64,000 bases of DNA from CAYZXL01 sp964482435. GTDB taxonomy: Bacteria; Auribacterota; JABMQX01. A program made the position numbers and the translations under genes. Below are positions 14,680 through 22,372 of this stretch, one piece after another (the first letter of the stretch is position 1; each line of letters opens with the position of its first letter). Below the pieces are notes generated by a model that was given only the letters and a program-made list of their open reading frames with translations, ran no database searches and was not told the origin of the DNA. The stretch spans positions 1 to 64,000 of the forward strand of contig CAYZXL010000011.1 of assembly GCA_964482435.1 (NCBI GenBank), read 5' to 3'.

Positions 14680-17175
14680 TCAAGGCCCTTTCCCCGAGTC
14701 AGCGGGACTCACCTCCACTTCCACGACGGCAGTGTCCTCTCCGCCTTTCCCGTCGCTAACGCGAAAGACAATTCTGTGAAGACCCGCCTGGTGCGCCGCT
14801 GGCTTCCAGAACAAACCGCCGTAGTTCGGCGGCGACTGGGCGAGCGTGGCCCCTTCCGGCAGAGGACTCTCGGTCGAGAAAGTCAAAACATCTCCGTCCA
14901 GGTCATTGGCCGTCAGCTCGACGTAAACCGCCTCGCCCTCTTTTCTCGTGACCCTCTTCGGCAACGGCCCAAACTTCGGGGGATGGGAGCCAGCTTGCCG
15001 AACAGTAATAGTCGCTCGCTTTGTATTGGAAGCAAACCCATCACTGACGACGAACGGCATGTCGTACGTCCCCGCCTGGTCGAAGTCCGGCTGCCACCGA
15101 AATTCGCCTGTCCGCTCGTCCAAGGACGCACCGCGAGGCATGACCGAGGAAGCGGCAAGAGAGTAGGATATTCTATCATCGTCGGCATCGCTCCCTTTCA
15201 AGGTGAACCTGAGCATGTCTCCCTCCCGGACTTCCAGCGGCTCAATTTCCTTCATGCTCGGCGGACTGTTCACCCAATGAATCGTGACGGCCGCGCTGCT
15301 TCTGTTTCCGCAAGTATCGGTAGCGCCGATGATGATTGGCAAGGTCGCCTCGTTCGTCTCGGTTGAGCCAATGGCTTGCGTGTAGTTGAACCGTCCATTC
15401 AGGAGTGGGCGCGTGTTATCAAGCATTGAAATTCCCGGGTCGTCCACGGTTCCTTCCACGAGAACTCTGCATCCGCGTACCGTCTGCCCAGGAACGGGCG
15501 AGGCAATCGTGATTCTCGGCGGCGTTTTATCCGGGCGATTGTTCCGAAAAGGCTTGTAGAGAGGGTCGCCGATCATCACCATCTTTCCGCCCATTGAGTA
15601 CATCGCCATATACGCCGCCTCCGCGAAGTTGAAGCCATGAAAGAAATATCGGAAGAACCAGTCAATCTCCGGCACTCCTCCCAGCCCCGGCTCGTGGACT
15701 GGCCCCATGGTGGCAGTGATCCCTGCTCTTATCATTCCCGGGACCCACAACCACCCCGACCGGTTTTTTGATTTTGACTCTCGTCTCGGCTCCTGCGCCG
15801 TCCACGACTCCAGGTGGAATCCCACGGCTCCCTTCTCCCACTCCAAGACGTCCGTATAGAAGTGCGCGTACCACCCCGCATACCAGAGCGCCCTATCGCA
15901 CACCAGCGGATTGTCTCCGCCAGACCTTGTGGGCGGCATCCCAAACAACTGAGGGTTTGTATCCAGAACACACGTGAATCCGACGCTGGCGCAGCAATCG
16001 CAGGCGCCATTGATGCTCAAATCTCCTTTCCCGTAGCCGGTGGTCCACGGCGCCTGGAATTGGCGATCAAAATATCCCTTTCCCGTCAGCCGCTCGGGGG
16101 ACTGCTCAGCCTCAATGGCGTAATCCGCCATGTTCTTGACGTACTGAAGGGGATCGTCCGGGTGTGCGGTTCGCTCGTTGTAACGCGCGTCCGACGGCTT
16201 TGCCAGCGGTCCGTCGAGACGAGCAACAAGGTATCCCCTGTTGCCGTTGGCACGGCTGAAGTGACTCCCGGCGAGGTAGTACGGGTTCCTATACAATCCC
16301 TCGGGGGAACCCATGTCGGAGTTCGGGTCGTTCTTGATTTCATCGAATGGGTCGGTCAGATGCGCGTCAACCGAATCAGCACTTTCGCCTCCGCGGACAA
16401 GGACCTTGTACGGCAGTCCGTACGTCATGACTATGTACAGGATTTTGTCCTTGAGGCCGCGCGATGCGAGAAATTCCCGGAGAGGAGACTTAATCCTTTC
16501 CTCGACGGTCCTGGTGCTAACCGCCTCCACATCAGAAGACAACGATAATCGGCACAGATTCTCCTTCGGTATCCCTCGCCGGCTCCGATAATACTCCCCT
16601 ATCTCGACAGACTGGGGCGATGACCCGTTCACAACAACGAGCACGTTCCGCGGCCCAGCAACCGCATCCGCCCTCGGGTCCGTCCGAGCGCCAATCTCAT
16701 TGGAAGCCTCGTTCCCCTCCTCATCGTGCGCGACGACCTTGTAGGAATAGCGCCTGCTATCCTCGACATTACGGTCAATGTAGGAGTAGGAATACTTGTC
16801 TGCCCAGTGTTGATACACCGTGCAGTTGTTCCCCGCGCCGCTCTTGCTAATTTCGCCAAGCACCGCGTAATCGCCTTCCTCGACCCGCCGGTAAATCCGA
16901 AAACCGGAAACCCCTCTCGACGAAGTGATGAACTCATAATCCCACCTGACCGCGAAGGAGACGGTTGAGTTGTCTCTCAAGCAATGGAGGTAGAGTCTTG
17001 GAGACGAGATTCCCGTGGAAGCTGCCGGGGCAGAGGCGTCAACAGCGGCGCCGAGGACAGCTCGGAAAAGGAGGACACCCACCAGCCCCAGTGTCGGAGG
17101 AAGCCCTCTCAGAACAATCTGGTTGACGACCGCGTTTTGGAGGATGCGATGGCGGGAACAGCTGCGGCTGTGCAT
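14680..17175 (-). CDS. Large secreted TIGR03790-family protein with Ig/cadherin-like repeats
   Basis: An 831-residue protein. After a hydrophobic leader (about 20-45) comes a fibronectin type III-like domain (~60-160, VSFAVRWDYEF to SYKVVAHDEEGN), then the TIGR03790 region (~165-560, with NVLVVVNGSSPQSVEIGEYY, YYRSRRGIP and YIVMTYGLPYKV), a family of unknown function seen in secreted proteins of planctomycetes, verrucomicrobia and relatives. The C-terminal ~270 residues hold Ig-like and two cadherin/He_PIG-like domains (PPSMKEIEPLEVREGD, PPKFGPLPKRVTRKEG). The ATG at 17175 has AGGAG ten bases upstream and begins the leader; an in-frame start at 17334 adds a charged extension and is unlikely. 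The C-terminus lacks the FFRV-type ending seen elsewhere in the window. Confidence 0.78.
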   Translation of the reverse strand: MHSRSCSRHRILQNAVVNQIVLRGLPPTLGLVGVLLFRAVLGAAVDASAPAASTGISSPRLYLHCLRDNSTVSFAVRWDYEFITSSRGVSGFRIYRRVEEGDYAVLGEISKSGAGNNCTVYQHWADKYSYSYIDRNVEDSRRYSYKVVAHDEEGNEASNEIGARTDPRADAVAGPRNVLVVVNGSSPQSVEIGEYYRSRRGIPKENLCRLSLSSDVEAVSTRTVEERIKSPLREFLASRGLKDKILYIVMTYGLPYKVLVRGGESADSVDAHLTDPFDEIKNDPNSDMGSPEGLYRNPYYLAGSHFSRANGNRGYLVARLDGPLAKPSDARYNERTAHPDDPLQYVKNMADYAIEAEQSPERLTGKGYFDRQFQAPWTTGYGKGDLSINGACDCCASVGFTCVLDTNPQLFGMPPTRSGGDNPLVCDRALWYAGWYAHFYTDVLEWEKGAVGFHLESWTAQEPRRESKSKNRSGWLWVPGMIRAGITATMGPVHEPGLGGVPEIDWFFRYFFHGFNFAEAAYMAMYSMGGKMVMIGDPLYKPFRNNRPDKTPPRITIASPVPGQTVRGCRVLVEGTVDDPGISMLDNTRPLLNGRFNYTQAIGSTETNEATLPIIIGATDTCGNRSSAAVTIHWVNSPPSMKEIEPLEVREGDMLRFTLKGSDADDDRISYSLAASSVMPRGASLDERTGEFRWQPDFDQAGTYDMPFVVSDGFASNTKRATITVRQAGSHPPKFGPLPKRVTRKEGEAVYVELTANDLDGDVLTFSTESPLPEGATLAQSPPNYGGLFWKPAAHQAGLHRIVFRVSDGKGGEDTAVVEVEVSPADSGKGP

Positions 17176-17360
17176 TTGCGTCAGGCTCCTGAGCTTTCTC
17201 TCGGCGAGGGCACGGCCGGCGTCGTGGCGTCCGGCGCTGCGCTTCTCGACGAGGCGACGGTGGAATGGCCCTGTCGGTGCGGGCTCACGGGGTTTCGGCC
17301 GCTCTTGAAGAAGGATGCTCACCTCTGGGTTCACCGAGGGCGCCCATTGAGTCTCGTGAC

Positions 17361-18104
17361 TTACCCCCGTTCAAACAAAGCTCTCGCAATCAGCCCTGCC
17401 AGCGGGGGAAAGAGGCAGGTGCTCACTAAGCGCGCTATCGTGAAGCGCAGCCCCACAATGCCTATTTCCATGGGAAGTCGCCCCACGGCATAGATGAGCC
17501 ACGCCGTCAGAAAGGCCACTCCGGTGCCAATTCCAGCGCCCGCCTTCATCAGCCCCGCGACCAGGGGCAGATTGACGTATGGCCCGCCCGGCGCCATTCC
17601 CCCGGCAATGCACCCGACGAGTATTCCCCGAATCCCGCTCTCCTTGCCTATCCAGACCGAGACCTTCTCATGAGGAATCAGCACCTGCGCCATGCTCGCT
17701 ACCACGAATGCAAACAGAAGCATGGGCAAAACCTCAACCAGCATCTTCTTTGTGCCCTTTAGCCCCTCCAGATGTTCCCCATGTCCCCTGAGAAAACCAA
17801 CCGTCAGAAGCCCAATTGCAAATGCACCGATGATTATCGTCGAAAGCAGCATCGTGTTTTTCGCTCGCGATCCTGCGTCCGGACGCGATGCCTTCTTCGC
17901 AACCTCTTGTTTCATGACCTTTTGATCTCCGCCTTTGAGTGTTTCTGTCTGTTCGACCTTTGCCCTGGCATATCCGACCGCGAGAAGCCCGATCACGAGA
18001 ACCCCCACAACGACCGACGAGCGCGACATCCCACTCCTATTCCGCAACCGTCGCGCTATCTTCGTCATTTCCTTCACAGACTCGCCTCTCATATTATCGG
18101 GCAC
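17361..18104 (-). CDS. Permease of the DUF318/ArsP-like type with an internal repeat
   Basis: A 247-residue membrane protein with about six helices. The C-terminal part (GCIAGGMAPGGPYVNLPLVAG, then FLTAWLIYAVGRLPMEI) resembles DUF318 permeases, some of which export arsenicals or other anions; no substrate is assigned. The N-terminal ~100 residues contain two similar units: VVGVLVIGLLAVGYARAK...LKGGDQKV, and IIIGAFAIGLLTVGFLRGH...LKGTKKM, an apparent duplication of one helix and its loop. The start is uncertain: 18104 and 18092 lack a Shine-Dalgarno, whereas GTG at 18077 has GAGAGG seven bases upstream and may be the real start. The TIGR03790-type gene follows 185 bp downstream on the same strand. 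Confidence 0.7.
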   Translation of the reverse strand: MPDNMRGESVKEMTKIARRLRNRSGMSRSSVVVGVLVIGLLAVGYARAKVEQTETLKGGDQKVMKQEVAKKASRPDAGSRAKNTMLLSTIIIGAFAIGLLTVGFLRGHGEHLEGLKGTKKMLVEVLPMLLFAFVVASMAQVLIPHEKVSVWIGKESGIRGILVGCIAGGMAPGGPYVNLPLVAGLMKAGAGIGTGVAFLTAWLIYAVGRLPMEIGIVGLRFTIARLVSTCLFPPLAGLIARALFERG

Positions 18105-18606
18105 ATTTCGGTCGTCGAGACGCTCGGTGTGCCTCCTCCGAAAATCGCGTCGTCATCAATAAAAACAACCGGCCCACCAAATTCTGACCGACCCATGCCC
18201 CTCGGTCAAGGACAAAGCACCGGCCTGAGCGCAGAATACGCAAGAAAGGATGCGTCCGCTTCGGACGAGACTACCCTGGGACCACTGCGTCCCGCCGAGC
18301 CTTTCGGTGCAGTCAGCTTCGTTTTCTGAACCATGTCGGGGGGATGTCGCAGGTCGGGGACAAAAACCGCGAGTGGCACAGAATTGACATCATCCTGGGG
18401 GACGAAACGGATAAATTTACGCTTCGGCAGGTGTGTTTTGTGGAGCGCCGGCGTCACTCTCACAAGGCGTTCCGTCGCAACCCCTGTCAGGCGTACCGCG
18501 CCCGCCCAACTTACCGAGACGTGTGACGAAAAAAAAGGCCCCTCTGTCCATCGAAGACACATATTTCAGGACGAGGGGCCTGTCTAACGTGCCGAAGTTT
18601 GGCAGC
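18105..18606. other. Intergenic stretch of about 500 bp containing a terminator
   Basis: Between the PEP-CTERM gene and the permease. It holds the terminator hairpin at 18528-18581. A 60-codon + strand ORF at 18344-18526 has protein-like composition but no recognisable homology or well-spaced Shine-Dalgarno and is not called. Nothing else was seen. Confidence 0.5.
18528..18581 (-). terminator. Rho-independent terminator of the PEP-CTERM gene
   Basis: On the minus strand a perfect 9-bp GC-rich stem (18573-18581 with 18536-18544, sequence AGGCCCCTC/GAGGGGCCT) with a 28-nt loop is followed by a run of eight T (18528-18535), 26 nt after the PEP-CTERM stop codon. Confidence 0.75.
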
Positions 18607-19305
18607 TCACTCCGGTCTCAGAAACCGGATTTTGCGTCTCGCAACCGCCAGAAGGCCAGTCAGCCCACTGCCAAAAAGCAAGATAGTCGAAGCTTCAGGT
18701 ATCGGCTGGTTTCCAGCGGTGACCCATCCGCTGCCGGTGCCATGGTCAATCGATTGCACATGAGCAGCAACCAAGAACCCGCTCCCCGCCCCTCCGCCGG
18801 GCTCGCTGCCGAATAGAAACGATTCTTGGGTAAGCCCATCAATCCCCGTGATGGAAAACACCGCTTGTTTTCCCGCGCCAAGCCTCTTCTTTGGGGGCGA
18901 GTTTACGAAGTCGATCCGGATATCAAAAAAACCGTCACCGTCGGCTTTGTAGGAGTCCACTCCGGTCGAATACGGAGATGGGGGCGGTGGCGGTGTATAA
19001 TACGGAGGCCCCACTTCCGTAAACTGCAAAAGCGTCGGGTCCAGCCCCGGATTGAGGTTCAGGTACAACTTGCTAATGAACTCCGTGCCAAATAAGGCAG
19101 TGGCATCAACGGTGAGCTGTACAGTGTTCGCAGGCTTAGTCTCGAGTTTGACTGTGAGCGTGCCATCCGGCGTCGCGCCGGAGAACGCCTCAGTGAGATT
19201 CCAGGTGATCGGTGCTGCATGGAGCGCGGGCGCCCGTACGAAAATCAGGGTAAAGGCGGCAAATGCGGTCTGAACGGCGCGACAAATGTTTTTCGAACGC
19301 GACAT
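18607..19305 (-). CDS. PEP-CTERM sorting domain protein
   Basis: A 232-residue exported protein. It has a signal peptide (about 1-31, ending APALHAA), a beta-rich body with a proline run (YYTPPPPPSPY), and a C-terminal PEP-CTERM signal: IPEAST, a hydrophobic helix (ILLFGSGLTGLLAVA) and the basic tail RRKIRFLR. Exosortase systems cut such proteins near the PEP motif and deliver them to the exopolysaccharide or surface; no exosortase gene is in the window. The ATG at 19305 has GGAG five bases upstream. A sigma-54 promoter lies at 19363-19378 and a strong terminator follows, so it is a single-gene unit. The body was not assigned to a family. Confidence 0.88.
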   Translation of the reverse strand: MSRSKNICRAVQTAFAAFTLIFVRAPALHAAPITWNLTEAFSGATPDGTLTVKLETKPANTVQLTVDATALFGTEFISKLYLNLNPGLDPTLLQFTEVGPPYYTPPPPPSPYSTGVDSYKADGDGFFDIRIDFVNSPPKKRLGAGKQAVFSITGIDGLTQESFLFGSEPGGGAGSGFLVAAHVQSIDHGTGSGWVTAGNQPIPEASTILLFGSGLTGLLAVARRKIRFLRPE

Positions 19306-19662
19306 AGGTTCTCCCTCCCGTTGGATTTCAAGGCACAAACATCCACTTGCCTTGATTGTGGGTGCAAGCAACGTGCCATCGAGCTGCTCTCAGCCTTACC
19401 CCTTCTGCTCTCGTGCATTAGGGAGTCGCAGCACCACCATCCCGAGGCTCACTTTGTTTCCCGCAATCACCAACCGTTGCCCTTCGGCAACGCTGGCGCG
19501 TCACCCGTCCAGTGCACAAAGCCTCCTCTTACCGAGTTTCTGGCGGAAACGAACATCTGAAAGGTACAAGGCGTGGAAAGGTGGGCATTTTCCCGCGGCA
19601 AGTCGGCCATCCTCCGGCTCACGCGCTTGCGGTCGCCATGGGCGGAATCTCAAGCGCAGAGG
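19306..19662. other. Intergenic stretch of 357 bp upstream of the PEP-CTERM gene
   Basis: Between the PEP-CTERM gene and the 3' end of hypF. It carries the sigma-54 promoter at 19363-19378. Activator binding sites would be expected at about 19450-19560, but no clear palindrome was identified. No gene is supported. Confidence 0.5.
19363..19378 (-). promoter_or_regulatory. Sigma-54 (-24/-12) promoter of the PEP-CTERM gene
   Basis: The minus strand reads TGGCACGTTGCTTGCA, matching the sigma-54 consensus TGGCACG-N4-TTGCA with the required GG-N10-GC spacing. The predicted start point is about 45 nt before the ATG at 19305, and the Shine-Dalgarno falls inside the leader. Known PEP-CTERM/exosortase systems often include a PrsK/PrsR sigma-54-dependent regulatory pair, which fits. 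Confidence 0.82.
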
Positions 19663-21984
19663 TCACGTCCCATCGCCGTCGTTGAGGCACGCATACGCGG
19701 CCTGCCCCAGCGAAATCCCCCCGTCGTTGGTCGGAACGCGATGATGAACGTGCACCTCAAAGCCCTCGTCCTCAAGTAGCGGCACCGCTCGACCAAGAAG
19801 ATATACGTTCTGGAAGACTCCGCCGCTGAATGCCACTTCCTCAATCCTCGACTCATCGCGCAGCCGGCGGCACACCTTGACAATCATCTCGGCCACAGCG
19901 TTGTGGAACTTCGAGGAAATAGGTTTCTGCGACTCCCCCGCCGCGAGATCCTCGACAACTTGTTTCACGACGGGCGCCCAATCAATGACGTGCACCCCAT
20001 CAAGCTTCTGCACCTCGAAGCCATAAGCCTCCTTGCAGTCCTCGTCAGCAAAATACTCCAGCTCTATCGCCGCCTGCCCCTCGTAGTTGATCTCAACTCG
20101 AACGCCGACGAGAGCCGAGACAGCATCGAAAAGCCTTCCCATGCTCGAGGTTTCAAAGCAGTTGATGCCGTGGTCCATCGCTCTTCGGATGACGTCCCAC
20201 GCACCCCGATTCATCCGTCTCGTGAAATCGAGCTTCAGGTCAAGGAACGAATCGCCATAAACGGCCCGGAGGTAGCTTGCTGCCATGCGCCAGGGATTCT
20301 TTATCGCCATTTCTCCTCCCGGCATCAGCGCGGTTCTCAAGTGCGCCGCACGCCTGTACCCAAAATAATCCGCCACCAAAAACTCCCCTCCCCAGATTGT
20401 CCCGTCATCGCCATAGCCGACCCCGTCGAAAGCGACGCCGATCACTTTTCTTGGTTGCCCGTTCGGCAGCAGCGGGGAAAGCGAGTTGTCCGCCATGCAA
20501 CTCAAGACGTGCGCATAATGGTGCTGGACAGAAATCTTCCGCGAAACATTCGTCTGAGCGAGGGCGTATTTCGTCGAGAGATATTCCGGATGCGGGTCAT
20601 AGGCAATCACCGCCGGCTCGATGAAAAAGAGTTTCCTGAAGTGTTCGATACCTTCCTCAAATGACCGCAAGGTCTCGGCGTTCTCCAGGTCGCCTATGTG
20701 ATGGCTTACGAAGAAATAATTGTCGCGCGATACACAGAACGTGCTCTTCAGCTCCGCCCCGCAGGCTAAAATGTGCCGCCTGCACGAATACGGAAGAATC
20801 AGCGGCTCTGGAACGTACCCGCGCGACCGACGAATCAGCGCTTCCTTCCCCCGGAACGTCGCCGTCACAGAGTCATCGCACCGCATGTGCACGTCCCGGT
20901 TGTTTAGCAGAAAGTAATCCGCGATTCCGCTCAAGCGGCTGAGCGCGTCCTCGCTGACGTAGCAGATCGGCTCGTCGCTGACATTTCCGCTCGTCATCAC
21001 CAGCACCAGTCCCGATTTCTTAAGCAGGAGATGATGCAGCGGACTATAAGGAAGCATCACCCCAAACCTCTTCTGATTTGGTGCGACTGCTTGACTGATA
21101 GGTGAATCCTCCCTTTTCCCCATCAGAACAATCGGGGCACGCGGCGACGACAAAAGTTCCCTGTCCGCTTCGGATACATGGCAGTGGTGCTGCACGTCGC
21201 CCAACGTCCCCATCATCAGGGCAAAGGGCTTGTCTTCACGATATTTTCTCTTTCGCAGCGTCCCGACGGCGGCATCGTTCATCGCGTCGCACGCAAGATG
21301 AAATCCCCCCAGCCCTTTTACAGCCACAATTCGCCCTGCTCTCAGCAGCTCGACGCATTTATCAATCGGGTCGGCACATCGAACGCGTTCGCCCTGTTTG
21401 TCGAGGAGAACAACCCTCGGCCCGCACGCGGGACAGGCGTTCGGCTGAGCGTGAAACCGCCGGTTCGTGAAATCCTCGTACTCGGCGGCGCACACCTCAC
21501 ACATCTGGAAAGGCTTCATCGTCGTCTTGCTGCGGTCGTAGGGGATGTCCTTGATGATGGTGAACCGCGGCCCGCAATTCGTGCAGTTAATGAAGGGATA
21601 CTTAGAACGGAAGTTCTTTTCATCGAGAAGCTCCTCAAGGCATTGATCACACGTCGCAAGGTCTGGAGAGATAGGAACGAATCTCAGACGCAGCCGGCGG
21701 CTCTTCTTGATGACAAAGTCTTGAGGAACCTTCTCCCCGACCGGCAATTCCTCGATCTTCACTTCCATGGAATGGATTGCCGCCTGAGGGGGATGCTTCT
21801 GCCTCAATTCCTCCAGAAAGGTCTCGAGCGTCTCCTCGTCGGCAATGGCCTCGATGTGGACACCCGTCGAGTCGTTGAGAACGTACCCCGAAATCCCGTG
21901 CCCTCGCGCAAGATTGTACACAAACGGGCGAAACCCCACGCCCTGAACTATCCCTCGAATTTCTACTGTGGCTTTCCGCAACAT
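19663..21984 (-). CDS. hypF: [NiFe]-hydrogenase maturation carbamoyltransferase HypF
   Basis: A 773-residue protein with all HypF domains in order: acylphosphatase (about 1-90, IRGIVQGVGFRPF), two zinc fingers of CX2C-X18-CX2C type (CDQC...CTNC and CEVC...CPAC, ~105-185), a YrdC-like carbamoyl-AMP-forming domain (~195-390, with DKPFALMM and MTSGNVSDEP), and a Kae1-like C-terminal domain with HHYAH and VAFDGVGYGDDG. It makes the carbamoyl group that becomes the CN ligands of [NiFe]-hydrogenase with HypE. No other hyp or hydrogenase gene is in the window. The ATG at 21984 begins the acylphosphatase fold; the in-frame extension to 22125 is unconserved. The link to nickel recalls the nikR at 653-1072. 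Confidence 0.96.
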   Translation of the reverse strand: MLRKATVEIRGIVQGVGFRPFVYNLARGHGISGYVLNDSTGVHIEAIADEETLETFLEELRQKHPPQAAIHSMEVKIEELPVGEKVPQDFVIKKSRRLRLRFVPISPDLATCDQCLEELLDEKNFRSKYPFINCTNCGPRFTIIKDIPYDRSKTTMKPFQMCEVCAAEYEDFTNRRFHAQPNACPACGPRVVLLDKQGERVRCADPIDKCVELLRAGRIVAVKGLGGFHLACDAMNDAAVGTLRKRKYREDKPFALMMGTLGDVQHHCHVSEADRELLSSPRAPIVLMGKREDSPISQAVAPNQKRFGVMLPYSPLHHLLLKKSGLVLVMTSGNVSDEPICYVSEDALSRLSGIADYFLLNNRDVHMRCDDSVTATFRGKEALIRRSRGYVPEPLILPYSCRRHILACGAELKSTFCVSRDNYFFVSHHIGDLENAETLRSFEEGIEHFRKLFFIEPAVIAYDPHPEYLSTKYALAQTNVSRKISVQHHYAHVLSCMADNSLSPLLPNGQPRKVIGVAFDGVGYGDDGTIWGGEFLVADYFGYRRAAHLRTALMPGGEMAIKNPWRMAASYLRAVYGDSFLDLKLDFTRRMNRGAWDVIRRAMDHGINCFETSSMGRLFDAVSALVGVRVEINYEGQAAIELEYFADEDCKEAYGFEVQKLDGVHVIDWAPVVKQVVEDLAAGESQKPISSKFHNAVAEMIVKVCRRLRDESRIEEVAFSGGVFQNVYLLGRAVPLLEDEGFEVHVHHRVPTNDGGISLGQAAYACLNDGDGT

Positions 21985-22372
21985 GACCTTCAAAAAGCCC
22001 TGGAGCACTCTGATTTCGTTCTTCCTGCGCGATAAGGCCCCCGCCTCGCAACGGCCAATCATTTCAACAGCCCTGAACCTGACGGAGTTCCCTGACCGAT
22101 CAGTCCACCCCTTTCGAGTTGACACAATCCCTTCGCGGTCATACCATTCTGCCGCTCAAGGGATCGGCCCTCTGTCGTCGAGACGAGAACCAGCCGCGAC
22201 GATAGGAAGATTCTCTCCGGGAAGTCAACAGTTTTTCCGAGTCCGGCAGGAGAAAACCCGGTCAAGTGCTTTGAACCCCACGCATTCATTTCGGAGCCAC
22301 TGTCGTGCCGGGCTCGACGCATTATCTGGCCTCCCCGGCACGTGCACCAGACAACCCATTGGCGAGGTACCG
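21985..22372. other. Divergent intergenic region between hypF and the GH106-like gene
   Basis: A 388-bp region feeding two divergent genes. A + strand promoter is seen at 22119-22147. For hypF only a weak AAGG three bases before the ATG was noted. No riboswitch or RNA gene was recognised. Confidence 0.5.
22119..22147 (+). promoter_or_regulatory. Candidate sigma-70 promoter of the GH106-like gene
   Basis: TTGACA (22119-22124) is followed after 17 bp by TACCAT (22142-22147): a perfect -35 and a reasonable -10 at ideal spacing. The leader to the ATG at 22373 would be about 220 nt. Confidence 0.5.

Noticed and set aside
18344..18526. A 60-codon ORF with a protein-like sequence (DIILGDETDKFTLRQ).
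   Set aside because: No family recognised and GGGGGG is directly against the ATG with no spacing; lies opposite a terminator. Not enough to call a gene.
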